A stretch of DNA of 64,000 bases from contig CALCYQ010000004.1 in NCBI GenBank assembly GCA_937906385.1, positions 1 through 64,000 on the forward strand. The letters run 5' to 3'. A program made the translations under genes and the position numbers. Origin of the DNA: an uncultured Candidatus Saccharibacteria bacterium. Lineage in GTDB: Bacteria > Patescibacteriota > Saccharimonadia > Saccharimonadales > Saccharimonadaceae. Below, piece by piece: positions 7,715 through 16,782 of this stretch. The notes under the pieces were generated by a model. That model worked only from the letters and a program-made list of their open reading frames with translations, was not told the origin of the DNA and did no database searches. Positions within the stretch are counted from its first letter, which is position 1, and the number at the start of each line of letters is the position of its first letter.

Positions 7715-8737
7715 ATGACGAAGCAGAGCGAAAAAATCAGCGTATTAATTCCAATGTATAATGTGGAACAGTATTTTGCGCGCTGCATCGAGTCGGTAAT
7801 CGTCCAGACCTATAAAAACCTCGAAATCATCATCGTAGACGACGGCTCAACTGATCAGAGTTGTGCCATCGCGGAACAATACGCCGCAAAAGACGACCGC
7901 ATCAAAATCATCAAACAAAAGAACGGCGGCAACGCGGCCGCCCGCAACACCGCGTTAAAAAACGCCACCGGCGCTTGGCTCACATTTGTCGACAGTGATG
8001 ATTATATCGACAAGCAATACGTCGAGACATTATATGAATCCGCTAAGAAAGCCAAAGCCGACATGGCCGTCTGCCGCTATCAAATTTACGATTGGGAACA
8101 CCCACTCAACTCTAGCGATACGAACGAGACCGAAATAAAAAGCACGGAGGACGCCCTAAGAGCTTTGTTTTATCAAAAAGACGCCACCACCGGCCCGTGC
8201 TGCAAAATCTACAAAAAACAACTCTTTGACGGCATTGAATTCCCGGTTGGTAAAATCTGCGAAGATCTTGCCATACTATACAAAATATTCGCGAAAGCTA
8301 AAAAGGCCGCTTTTAACAGCCAAATCTTATATTTCTACCTCAGCAATCCGTCTGGCACTATGAATAAGCAAGTACGCAACTTCCGCCCAGAACGCGCAGT
8401 AGCACTCGACTTTTGCGAAGAGGCGGTGCAATTTGTTGATAAAAAGTTCCCGGACTTGCATGCCGCCGCCGTAAACCGATTATTTACTGAAGCGATATAT
8501 ATCATCACCGACGTGCCGCGCACGAAAGAATTCGAAAAGATTTCAAAGCGGGCCTGGCAGATTATTAAAAACAACCGCCAAGCCGTAATCGCCGACCCGG
8601 AATCGAAGCGCAACATACAGCAATACGCTAAAATATCATACGGTGGCCAGGCCGCGTTGCGCGCTGCTTTGCGCACGAAGAACAAAATCGGCAATTACCT
8701 CGGCGCCAAGCAGCGCGCCAAATCCTCCACTGCGTAA
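7715..8737 (+). CDS. Family 2 glycosyltransferase
   Basis: A 340-residue GT-A fold enzyme that transfers a sugar from a nucleotide-sugar to a surface-glycan acceptor. Residues 8-100 carry the family landmarks: VLIPMYNVEQYFARCIESV, the nucleotide-binding VDDGSTD (41-47), GGNAAARN and the metal-binding DSD (93-95) in FVDSDDYID. The C-terminal part (about 210-340) is helical without membrane segments. TGATATAAT (7700-7708) ends 6 bases before ATG, so the mRNA should be leaderless. It probably acts with the neighbouring LicD and flippase; the sugar is unknown. Confidence 0.88.
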   Translation: MTKQSEKISVLIPMYNVEQYFARCIESVIVQTYKNLEIIIVDDGSTDQSCAIAEQYAAKDDRIKIIKQKNGGNAAARNTALKNATGAWLTFVDSDDYIDKQYVETLYESAKKAKADMAVCRYQIYDWEHPLNSSDTNETEIKSTEDALRALFYQKDATTGPCCKIYKKQLFDGIEFPVGKICEDLAILYKIFAKAKKAAFNSQILYFYLSNPSGTMNKQVRNFRPERAVALDFCEEAVQFVDKKFPDLHAAAVNRLFTEAIYIITDVPRTKEFEKISKRAWQIIKNNRQAVIADPESKRNIQQYAKISYGGQAALRAALRTKNKIGNYLGAKQRAKSSTA

Positions 8738-8765
8738 CCCGCTTGTCAGCTCGCCCAAAAAATGC

Positions 8766-8771
8766 TAATAT
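8766..8771 (+). promoter_or_regulatory. -10 box of tRNA-Tyr
   Basis: TAATAT preceded by TGC (8763-8765) gives an extended -10 ten bases before the mature tRNA 5' end. Confidence 0.5.
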
Positions 8772-8781
8772 AAATACATTC

Positions 8782-8864
8782 GCTGGGATAGCGAAGTGGT
8801 CAAACGCATCAGACTGTAAATCTGCCGGCTTCGGCCTTCGTAGGTTCGACTCCTACTCCCAGCA
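8782..8864 (+). tRNA. tRNA-Tyr(GUA)
   Basis: Class II tRNA with a long variable arm. Acceptor GCTGGGA pairs with TCCCAGC; the anticodon stem CAGA/TCTG holds loop CTGTAAA with anticodon GTA; the T-arm contains GGTTCGACTCC. Discriminator A8864 is followed by encoded CCA (8865-8867). A terminator hairpin starts 9 bases after the CCA. Confidence 0.95.
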
Positions 8865-8875
8865 CCATGAAAATG

Positions 8876-8905
8876 TCCTAAGCATTCGCTTGGGATTTTT
8901 TCTTT
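8876..8905 (+). terminator. Terminator after tRNA-Tyr
   Basis: TCCTAAGC and GCTTGGGA pair around loop ATTC, including one G-T pair, followed by TTTTTTCTTT. Confidence 0.85.
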
Positions 8906-8943
8906 GCCGACATATCTCATCCTGCTCATGCTATAATTTAAAT

Positions 8944-9660
8944 ATGAATCCAAGCTATCCAAACACGCCGACACCACTCGGCACTGGCAATGATAAAAAC
9001 GTCTCTAGCATTACTAGAACCACTAAAATCTTCGTCTTATTATTTATCGCCATCGCCGGCATCTCGCTTATTATGAGCTGGCTCAAGTTCAGCGATAATT
9101 CTGAATGGTCTGTACCAAATGGCAAGCAAGTCTCGCTCTATACCGCCGACATTGAAGGCAACCATATCAAGAATGCCACCCCAATCGACGAGAACGACAT
9201 CGCCCGTGTTTCGGATAGCTCTATTTATATTCGTCGTAGCGCAATTACGGCCGATACCGCCTATATCTATATCCCAGAATGGAACGTGAAGATTCTTAAG
9301 CCAACCATCGAGAACTTCAGCTACGCTTTCATTGGCAAAGACAAACTCTATATCTGGGGCAACGTCGAAGACATTTATCACACGGGAACATCCAACGTTC
9401 AGGGCGAAATCTTAGACAATAATGGGCAAATTCAACCGGCCGCCTATCTCGGCATGATCGTCAAAAGCGACGTCGATGCTAATCGCAATACGCTCAGCGT
9501 CTACGAAATTAACGACCAAGAATATCTCTATTACGTCGAAAATGCCGATCTTAGTCAGTACTATCAGGGCAACAGCTACTATATGACCAACCTTGCAAAT
9601 ACCTTGCAAGAGCTACACGGCCATTTTACCGAATTTAGCACTTATCAGAATTTTGAATAA
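8944..9660 (+). CDS. Single-pass membrane protein of unknown function
   Basis: 238 residues with a short N-terminal tail, one membrane helix (about 29-46, KIFVLLFIAIAGISLIMSW) and a soluble beta-rich domain with many Tyr and Asp residues, probably outside the cell. I do not recognise the domain. TGCTATAAT (8929-8937) ends 6 bases before ATG 8944, so the gene is likely leaderless. The next gene, the 1406-residue protein, starts four bases after the stop; the two are probably one operon and may work together. Confidence 0.75.
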   Translation: MNPSYPNTPTPLGTGNDKNVSSITRTTKIFVLLFIAIAGISLIMSWLKFSDNSEWSVPNGKQVSLYTADIEGNHIKNATPIDENDIARVSDSSIYIRRSAITADTAYIYIPEWNVKILKPTIENFSYAFIGKDKLYIWGNVEDIYHTGTSNVQGEILDNNGQIQPAAYLGMIVKSDVDANRNTLSVYEINDQEYLYYVENADLSQYYQGNSYYMTNLANTLQELHGHFTEFSTYQNFE

Positions 9661-9663
9661 AAA

Positions 9664-12600
9664 ATGAACGAGCAATTATCCCACCAACCACAAGACGAAG
9701 AATCGCCAAGTGAATGGGATGTCCTGATTGAAGAAGCCGAAACACAAGATGACGGCGCCAGCACTGAAGACGCAGGAGAAGAGCAGGCTCCAGCCAGTCC
9801 AGCTCAAATAGCTTTTGAGCGCGCGATGGAACAGATACCGGAAGGCGTCGATCCGATTAAATACGCCAAATCACCAGAAAGTTACATCGCAATCACCCGA
9901 GAATTGGACGATATTCTTGAAGCGGACGCCACACCAAAAGAGTTAGCAGACATCATTGATGAAATCACGACAGATTTTCTAGACCGCGATGGCGTTATGC
10001 CGGACGAATTAGATTACCTTATATTTCCTAAGCAAGACGACGAAGAGCTAACTACTGAGTTGCGAGTAAACCACCCCGAACTTTTGCGCCGCATGCAAGA
10101 ACACCGCATTGAACATCTCCCTCAAGAAATCGGACCAAAAATCGACGAAATCCTTGAGCAAACACAAAAGTACAATCGCACGGGCTTTGAGGACTTCAGC
10201 GCCGAAATGCCAATGATGCCATACAACCGTCTTTCGAGTCTTTTAGATACTTATAGCAGAGCCGTCGAGGTGTCTGATGGCAAACTCGATATGACACCTC
10301 TAATCGACAAACTAAACGCCGACCTAGTACCAGAGCTTGCGCCGAGCCAAGATAATGTCTATCATGCACAAGAAAACTTTACTATGCTCAAAATTATTGC
10401 CAGAGACTGCCCAGCAGCCTTCGAGGGGAGCCGCGAACCGGCCGTCGAAGCGGCAGTATTTGCCAATGGTCGCAAAACTGATGGATATAATGACTACGTA
10501 CAAGATAATGCCATTACTTTTCTCTACGATTCAACGCATGAGGGCGAGAGAATTCTCGACGACCAAGGCCAATACTCAGAAGCATTTAAAGATTATACCT
10601 ATTACGAAACGCGCCAAGACTTTTTTGCCGACGAAAGCGACCGCAATAAATCCATACTAGACGCAACGGAAGAGGTTGTCGGGCCTGAACGTATGCAGGC
10701 ATTGCGATTTGCGGCAAAATACTCGGAGTCAAAATATTACAATATGGGCAAAGTTGGCTTCTTGGCCGATTGCGTCTTATATTCCAAAGATCCAGAAGCC
10801 ACCAAACATTACATTGAATCACTCGCAGACTGCGAAGAGTGGAAATCACTCAGCCCATATCAAAGAACAATCGCCGTCCGCGAACTCGAAATTGACTCCA
10901 GCCAAACTACCGAGCAAGCCATCGCATACGCTATCGAGACACAAAGAGATTGCGGCAGGCTATTTGAATGCGTAAAAAACGATCGCAATAGTTACGCTAT
11001 GATCCAAGACATTGGCGCTATATCTGACGCTTTTCCAACCGAGCTCACCGGTACTTCGTCATTCAGGAAATATGATTATATCGAATATTTCGAACAGCGC
11101 ATGAAAGACGGCCAGCTTATGACCGACGAAGAAAAAGCCGCTCTGGCCGAAAATATGGCCCGCATTAACAACGTCCCAAACACACCAGACATTAGCGCAA
11201 GCATCGTCGCCGTCCTCCAAACGGGCTTAATGAAGCACGGCCGTTTTACGGAGCCACTCACCCCGGAAGAAATGCAGAATTATGATCATAACGTAGAGGT
11301 ACTAAAAGATATCGACACGGATCGCGAACTCGCCTACGACATAAGGATGGCACTCCCGGCAAAATTAGCCGAGCTTGGCATTCTCGACCGGGATTATTCT
11401 GCCCCATCTGCGCAAGAGAACTTATCTCACCTCAAAGACAGTTGCATCAAAATCAACAACTCGAATATTCGCAGGCTATTAATCGATTTCATCGCTAGTA
11501 ATGAGCATTTTACCGAGAAAACAATCTCCCCTGAGTCTATCGACGGTATTAGTAACATCATTCGCGACATTCAGAATTCCAACTCGCTCGAGCTACGTCG
11601 TATTGCCGAGCCACTCACGCGCGAACTTATCGACAGCTCCGAAAAGGTCGAGACCGGTGACTCTATCTCTTACGATACAGCCGCCGCTGAGCGCAAGCTA
11701 GCCTCCGTCGAAGAAGTTTTCCTGCGCAATAACTTGCCAAGCCTCGCCAAGAACCTGCTTGTCTTCAATACACTACATCCGATGGAGAATTTTCGTGCAG
11801 ATTTTATCGACGGCAAAGAATATAAAGTTTCGCCGATGCTGGCTAAACATTCCGAGCACCGCGTTAGAGACGCCTATACGCTCATTCTGGACGACCTAAT
11901 TCATAACAGCATTAATTCCAACAGCCGTGAACTCCGAAGTTGGCTCGAAGAGCTCCAAACAGGGCAAGGCATTATGGACCGCATCAGTAGCGGCGACACG
12001 GATTTTGACAGCCTCAGCCCACAGGAGCAGGCCCAAGTGCGCAGCTTCGTCAACAGCCTGGCTGCCGGCCACAATCAGACTATCATCGGTCAAAAAGAAG
12101 TCCGTCAACAAGAAGCCATGGGTGGCGTTAAAAGCGAAGCAGATATCCCAGAAGGTGCCAACTGGCTCTATCACGATATGCCAATCAACCAAAACACCAT
12201 CGCGCGCATCAATCGCGCCATGAGCGTAAATTCACGCCTGAGTGCGTCCGATCGCCTAGTGCGTCAGTTCGGCTATCTTGGCGGATTAACTAGCGTAGAG
12301 CGCGCCATACAAATCTTAGACCAAAACCGCGATAAGCTCGACGCGCGCAACCGCGAGACCGCCGAGCATCCATTCATTATCCATCCAGGCGACCTAATTA
12401 AGAACGTCAATGGCAGATACCTTGACGATATGCTCGGCAACGGCACCAACTGTCAGGAATTCCTTGGCGGTAATGCCGATTCAGACGGTACGCCACTCGA
12501 TACCGACTTCACGATGCGCCTTGGCGAAACCGATACCGATATCGCCAACTGCGACGAAATCCAGAAAAATCCAAACGGCAACTACGGCTACGTTTGGTAC

Positions 12601-13884
12601 GTTACACACAATACGCCAGACCGCTTCGCTACTACACGTAAGGGCGAAGGTCATCCTGGTGGCGAGGTGGAGACTCCGAATATACTCGAGCACCGTCTGG
12701 AGCTCTTCCAAACTGGCGTTATGGGCGAATCGCATTACGGCGTGCGCACCGGCATCAGCTCGGCCGAGATTGACGCCATCGTGATTGATACGAATCAAGA
12801 ATTCGTAGATAAGACCGCTTTCCGCATCGTAAAGAATGGTTTTTATATCCCAGTTTACGACATGCAGGGTAAATTAGTCTTCACGCCAGACGATTACGAT
12901 AAGCTCCGCGCCAGACTCTCCGGCAATCATGAATACCGCACTGGTGCATACGATAAAGCTAGCGCCGAAGATTTCGCCACCGACGCTGAACGCACCAAGG
13001 ATATCGACGTCGACGTAACCGAGAATGCCGCCGAAGTCCAGCGCAAAGACGACACTATTCGCGCCGCCCTGGCCAAGAGACTCGAAGGCACTGGCCTACA
13101 ATTCCGCGACCATATTGACGATGATCTTACGCCAGGTTTTATCGAGATTAGCAATACCGGCTCCACCGGCCGCGGCACTAATGTACCGGGCGACGGCGAC
13201 TTCGACTACATTTTCCGCATCGACCAAAGCATCATCGCCGATCCAGGCCGCTTTGCCACCCTTTCCAGCCAATTACTCAGTGCCATTATTCTCGACCAAA
13301 ATAGCGAAACCCGCTCTGGCCGCCGAGCCGAAGATATCCGCACTAAGCACGTCCACGTTAACGGCATGGAAGACGAAGTAGATATTGATATCACCTTCGT
13401 GCCACGCACCGATAAAGTCACCTACGCTACCGAAGACGCAATTAAAGACTATCTCAGCAACTTTGAGGGCGAAGAGCGCGCTCAAGTGGTCAAAAATATT
13501 ATCACGGCCAAAAAGCTATTTAAAGCACATAAGTGTTACAAGCCGCGCCACGCCGGCGGCGAAGATGAAGCGACTGGCGAAAAGCTAGCCCAAGGCGGCC
13601 TAGGTGGCGTGGGCACCGAAAACTGGATTTTACAAAACGGCGGCTCGCTCACTGCCGCAGCGCGTAGCTTTTTAACTGCTGCCGGCGTATTAGATAATCC
13701 AAATTCAGCACCGGTACCACTCCAAACTTTTGTCCAGCGCTACCCAATTTGGGACCTCGGCGCTAATCATATGGCCGAAGAAACCGGCCGCTATCAGCAC
13801 GACAACTTCACCGCCAACAACCTCGACGAAAATGGCTACCGCCGCATCATTAGCGCCCTTCAGGAATTTTTAGGCGAAAAATAA
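9664..13884 (+). CDS. Giant protein with C-terminal OAS/CCA-type nucleotidyltransferase domain
   Basis: A 1406-residue soluble protein with no signal peptide or membrane helix. Residues 1-60 are acidic and disordered; about 60-900 is helical and unrecognised; about 930-1110 is a second conserved-looking region (GDLIKNVNGRYLDD, NCQEFLGG, HYGVRTGISSAEID). Residues 1120-1406 look like a nucleotidyltransferase: GSTGRGTN begins at residue 1166, the DFD metal pair is at 1179-1181, and a third acidic motif is VDIDI with Asp1240 and Asp1242. The later GGVGTENWILQNGGSL resembles the helical core of archaeal CCA-adding enzymes and OAS-like proteins. It may polymerise or transfer nucleotides onto RNA or make an oligonucleotide signal; neither is shown. 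It follows the membrane protein at 8944. Confidence 0.65.
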   Translation: MNEQLSHQPQDEESPSEWDVLIEEAETQDDGASTEDAGEEQAPASPAQIAFERAMEQIPEGVDPIKYAKSPESYIAITRELDDILEADATPKELADIIDEITTDFLDRDGVMPDELDYLIFPKQDDEELTTELRVNHPELLRRMQEHRIEHLPQEIGPKIDEILEQTQKYNRTGFEDFSAEMPMMPYNRLSSLLDTYSRAVEVSDGKLDMTPLIDKLNADLVPELAPSQDNVYHAQENFTMLKIIARDCPAAFEGSREPAVEAAVFANGRKTDGYNDYVQDNAITFLYDSTHEGERILDDQGQYSEAFKDYTYYETRQDFFADESDRNKSILDATEEVVGPERMQALRFAAKYSESKYYNMGKVGFLADCVLYSKDPEATKHYIESLADCEEWKSLSPYQRTIAVRELEIDSSQTTEQAIAYAIETQRDCGRLFECVKNDRNSYAMIQDIGAISDAFPTELTGTSSFRKYDYIEYFEQRMKDGQLMTDEEKAALAENMARINNVPNTPDISASIVAVLQTGLMKHGRFTEPLTPEEMQNYDHNVEVLKDIDTDRELAYDIRMALPAKLAELGILDRDYSAPSAQENLSHLKDSCIKINNSNIRRLLIDFIASNEHFTEKTISPESIDGISNIIRDIQNSNSLELRRIAEPLTRELIDSSEKVETGDSISYDTAAAERKLASVEEVFLRNNLPSLAKNLLVFNTLHPMENFRADFIDGKEYKVSPMLAKHSEHRVRDAYTLILDDLIHNSINSNSRELRSWLEELQTGQGIMDRISSGDTDFDSLSPQEQAQVRSFVNSLAAGHNQTIIGQKEVRQQEAMGGVKSEADIPEGANWLYHDMPINQNTIARINRAMSVNSRLSASDRLVRQFGYLGGLTSVERAIQILDQNRDKLDARNRETAEHPFIIHPGDLIKNVNGRYLDDMLGNGTNCQEFLGGNADSDGTPLDTDFTMRLGETDTDIANCDEIQKNPNGNYGYVWYVTHNTPDRFATTRKGEGHPGGEVETPNILEHRLELFQTGVMGESHYGVRTGISSAEIDAIVIDTNQEFVDKTAFRIVKNGFYIPVYDMQGKLVFTPDDYDKLRARLSGNHEYRTGAYDKASAEDFATDAERTKDIDVDVTENAAEVQRKDDTIRAALAKRLEGTGLQFRDHIDDDLTPGFIEISNTGSTGRGTNVPGDGDFDYIFRIDQSIIADPGRFATLSSQLLSAIILDQNSETRSGRRAEDIRTKHVHVNGMEDEVDIDITFVPRTDKVTYATEDAIKDYLSNFEGEERAQVVKNIITAKKLFKAHKCYKPRHAGGEDEATGEKLAQGGLGGVGTENWILQNGGSLTAAARSFLTAAGVLDNPNSAPVPLQTFVQRYPIWDLGANHMAEETGRYQHDNFTANNLDENGYRRIISALQEFLGEK

Positions 13885-13895
13885 ACCAGCATCTA

Positions 13896-13924
13896 TTGAC
13901 ATTTTGCTCCACCTGTGCTATAAT
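13896..13924 (+). promoter_or_regulatory. Consensus promoter of the 13993 orphan gene
   Basis: TTGACA (13896-13901) and TATAAT (13919-13924) with a 17-bp spacer and TGC extension match the sigma70 consensus completely. It is nearly the same arrangement as the promoters at 26006, 39797 and 46145. Confidence 0.85.
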
Positions 13925-13935
13925 ATATAGATACC

Positions 13936-13955
13936 TTCGACTTTTTGACGTCGAA
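13936..13955 (+). promoter_or_regulatory. 5'-end hairpin in the mRNA leader
   Basis: TTCGAC (13936-13941) pairs with GTCGAA (13950-13955) within about 5 bases of the predicted RNA start (about 13931). A stem at the 5' end usually protects an mRNA from decay. The leader ends with AAGGAG (13977-13982), 10 bases from the start codon. Confidence 0.5.
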
Positions 13956-13992
13956 CGCAACTTTCCATACTACTTAAAGGAGTGAGGCATCC

Positions 13993-14859
13993 ATGCCAGT
14001 ATCCAAGACGCGCAACCGCGGCAAAAATCACAAACGCCGCCCGCAACTCAGCGAAAAAGAAAAGCATCGCAGCAAAGTCGACCAGGCCGTCCGCGACTCC
14101 TACGCCAGCATACCCGGCGATTCCATCGCCATGGCAATTGCTCAGCAAAATAAATGCCTACGCGACCACCTGCGCGACCCCCGCGAATTCTACGAGCTCT
14201 TGGAGATGATTCAGAGCAATGCCGACATTGGTACTATCGAGCGCTACGGCGGTCTATTGCAACGCAGCGGCACCATGGCGCCCTATGACGCCACCCGGCT
14301 TACCTATTCACTCATCACCTACCGCACTATCGAGCGCTGGAAGCGCATCGCTCAGACCTATCTGGTGTCTGCGCCAGTGCTGGATCAGATTCTGCAGAGC
14401 GAGGAAGAAATCGTCTGCAATCCACAAGATTTCTTCCTGCCGTTCAAGACCTTTTTTGTGGATCTCGGCGTCATCGCCGGCACCAATCAGCACGAAGGCA
14501 TCTTTGTACGTCAGCACGACGACGGTTCGCAGATTGATTTCACTTTCGTGAATGGCGAGCTTATCACTAGCATTACGCTCGGTGAGGCCGCGCACGTCAA
14601 GCTGCCGACCGACCCAGCTAAACGCCATCTGAATAATCTGGAGTACGTAGGTTTTATCCTTACTAGCGTCCTGCGCGCGCTACGACTGGACCGCGAGCTA
14701 GCGCTCCACTTAGCCGACGAAGATAACTTCAGCCACGAGCACAACGAATGGCGCACCTATTTACTGCGCCCGGGCGAGGAAATCGCCGACTTCGAAATGC
14801 CGCACTGGCAGCGCCTAGAGAATGGCGCCATCACCTATCGGCCTCGCGCCGCAGCCTAA
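13993..14859 (+). CDS. Orphan protein with its own strong promoter
   Basis: A 288-residue soluble protein I do not recognise. It starts with a very basic segment (KTRNRGKNHKRRPQL), as in nucleic-acid-binding proteins, then is mixed helix and strand with no membrane segment. It is a self-contained unit: consensus promoter, hairpin leader of about 60 bases, good Shine-Dalgarno and a terminator right after the stop. That implies high, independent expression, unlike most neighbours, which are leaderless. A direct link to the giant nucleotidyltransferase upstream is possible but only by position. Confidence 0.7.
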   Translation: MPVSKTRNRGKNHKRRPQLSEKEKHRSKVDQAVRDSYASIPGDSIAMAIAQQNKCLRDHLRDPREFYELLEMIQSNADIGTIERYGGLLQRSGTMAPYDATRLTYSLITYRTIERWKRIAQTYLVSAPVLDQILQSEEEIVCNPQDFFLPFKTFFVDLGVIAGTNQHEGIFVRQHDDGSQIDFTFVNGELITSITLGEAAHVKLPTDPAKRHLNNLEYVGFILTSVLRALRLDRELALHLADEDNFSHEHNEWRTYLLRPGEEIADFEMPHWQRLENGAITYRPRAAA

Positions 14860-14873
14860 GTAGTATCCCAAAA

Positions 14874-14901
14874 ATCCCCGAGCCTCGCCCGGGGATATTT
14901 T
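14874..14901 (+). terminator. Terminator after the 13993 gene
   Basis: ATCCCCG (14874-14880) and CGGGGAT (14890-14896) form the stem, followed by ATTTTA. Confidence 0.8.
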
Positions 14902-14964
14902 ACAACCCTACGCTCGCACCACAGCCTTAAACATGTTATCATTTATACAAATAATGGAGTTATT

Positions 14965-15675
14965 ATGAAGACTTATGCAGTAATAATTGCTGGCGGCGTA
15001 GGTAAACGCATGGGGCAAGACATCCCAAAACAGTTTATAAACGTAGACAATAAACCAATCCTAATCTATACACTTGAAGCCTTTGAGCGAAATCCAATGG
15101 TCGATGAAATAGTCGTGGTTTGCCTAGACGGTTGGCATGATGTCCTGCGCGCCTATGCCAAACAATGGAAAATCACTAAGCTCAAAAAGATCTTGTCCGG
15201 CGGCGAATCTGCACAAGAATCTATCCGCAACGGCGTCTTCGCTCTAGAAGGCAAAGCCAAGAAGGGCGACATTGTTGTAATCCACGACGGCATTCGTCCA
15301 ATTGTCGACGAAGAAGTCTTGTCTGACGTTATCGTCACGGCCAAGAAATATGGCAACGGTGTCACCTCTATGCCATACAACGAACAAATTTTCGTCGTAA
15401 GCAAAGATGACGAAACCACTACGACTCAGTATATTCCACGCGAGACGTTGCGCCGCGTCTCTACGCCTCAGGCTTACGAATTTACAGAGCTCGACGAAGC
15501 CTACCATAAGGCCTACAAAGAGGAGATTGGCATTTATGGTTCATCCTACACTAATACGATGATGGTCGAGCTTGGCAAGACTTTGCACTTTGCCCTCGGC
15601 TCCGATAAAAATATCAAGCTCACCACCGAAGGTGACCTCGAAATTTTCAAAGCATACATCAAGGCTGGCGAATAA
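14965..15675 (+). CDS. IspD/TarI-type cytidylyltransferase
   Basis: Activates a sugar-alcohol phosphate with CTP. The 236-residue protein shows the nucleotide-binding loop AGGVGKRMGQDIPKQF (residues 9-24), HDGIRPIV and RVSTPQAYEF, all IspD/TarI landmarks. I favour a TarI-like role (for example CDP-ribitol for a wall polymer) over IspD because the next gene is an epimerase/dehydratase and no isoprenoid gene is present, but sequence alone does not settle it. TGTTATCAT (14934-14942) and GGAG 8 bases before ATG give a short leader. TAATG couples it to the next gene. Confidence 0.85.
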   Translation: MKTYAVIIAGGVGKRMGQDIPKQFINVDNKPILIYTLEAFERNPMVDEIVVVCLDGWHDVLRAYAKQWKITKLKKILSGGESAQESIRNGVFALEGKAKKGDIVVIHDGIRPIVDEEVLSDVIVTAKKYGNGVTSMPYNEQIFVVSKDDETTTTQYIPRETLRRVSTPQAYEFTELDEAYHKAYKEEIGIYGSSYTNTMMVELGKTLHFALGSDKNIKLTTEGDLEIFKAYIKAGE

Positions 15676-16733
15676 TGGCGGGCCTCCTAGATAACAAACT
15701 ATACCAAGACGATATCGCCTACGTTGCCGGGCTCGGCTTACCGTGGGAGAAACTACAAGATTCGTCATTTATCATTTCCGGTGCAACTGGCCTACTTGGT
15801 AGTTTTCTAACCGATGTTTTAATGCATAAAAATGCGGATGGCTTAAATTGCCACATTTATGCGCTAGGTCGTAATCAAGGAAAAGCCCGCAAACGCTTTG
15901 ACAGTTACTTTGAAAATCCTAACTTTTCCTTTATCGAATGCGACGTTAATGATGCGTCATTCGTGAAAAAGCTCCCCGACCACGCAGACTACATCTTCCA
16001 TGCGGCCGGGAACGTCCACCCGTTAGCCTACGCTACGGACCCAATTGGCACCATCACGGCTAATATCTTCGCCGCCAACTCATTCCTCGAATATTGCGCA
16101 ACGCACAATGTAAAGCGTTTCGCATTTTCATCATCCAGTGAAGTATATGGCAAAAACCGCGGCGACGTCGAACTATTCGACGAAAGCTATTGTGGCTATA
16201 TCGATTGTAATACGGTCCGCGCCGGATATCCAGAAAGCAAACGCTGCAGTGAAGCGCTCTGCCAATCGTACATCGCACAGAAGGGCGTCGATGCGGTATT
16301 AGTACGTTTTTCTCACTCCTATGGTCCGACTGTACTCGCCACCGATACCAAGGCTATGACACAATTCATTAACAACGGTCTCAACAAAGAAGACATCGTA
16401 CTCAAAAGTGACGGCAGCCAATACTTCTCATATACTTACACCGCCGATGCGATTTCTGGCCTATTGACGATTATCTTAAAAGGCGAGAATGGACAAGCCT
16501 ACAACATCGCCGATGAAACCGGCGACACTACTCTTAAAAACCTCGCCCAAAGCATTGCCGATTACTGTGGTACCAAGCTAAAGTTTGACATCCCGAGCGA
16601 CACCGAAAAGGCTGGATACACCACCGCCACAAAGGCCCGACTCGACGGCACGAAACTCCGCTCCTTGGGCTGGAAACCGCGCTTCGATATCAAAGAAGGC
16701 GTTCAGCGCACAATCAAGATTTTAAGCGCTTAA
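15675..16733 (+). CDS. NAD-dependent epimerase/dehydratase
   Basis: A 352-residue extended short-chain dehydrogenase that remodels a nucleotide-linked sugar. The Rossmann motif is SGATGLLGSF near residue 36; FSSSSEVYG and YPESK supply the catalytic Ser and Tyr-x3-Lys. It overlaps the cytidylyltransferase by one base, so both enzymes probably act on the same CDP-linked precursor. The exact reaction cannot be read from sequence. Confidence 0.85.
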   Translation: MAGLLDNKLYQDDIAYVAGLGLPWEKLQDSSFIISGATGLLGSFLTDVLMHKNADGLNCHIYALGRNQGKARKRFDSYFENPNFSFIECDVNDASFVKKLPDHADYIFHAAGNVHPLAYATDPIGTITANIFAANSFLEYCATHNVKRFAFSSSSEVYGKNRGDVELFDESYCGYIDCNTVRAGYPESKRCSEALCQSYIAQKGVDAVLVRFSHSYGPTVLATDTKAMTQFINNGLNKEDIVLKSDGSQYFSYTYTADAISGLLTIILKGENGQAYNIADETGDTTLKNLAQSIADYCGTKLKFDIPSDTEKAGYTTATKARLDGTKLRSLGWKPRFDIKEGVQRTIKILSA

Positions 16734-16782
16734 TTTAAAAAGATGAACACTGGTCGAACAATAGTAACAATATAAAGGAAAA

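Noticed and set aside
8743..8943. A longer start for the membrane protein at 8944, through the tRNA-Tyr region
   Set aside because: The upstream frame would translate the tRNA and its terminator; the -10 box at 8932-8937 fixes the start at 8944.
13993..14859. A toxin-antitoxin or phage cargo reading of the orphan gene
   Set aside because: No small partner gene, no recombinase or phage genes beside it; the basic N terminus alone is not enough.
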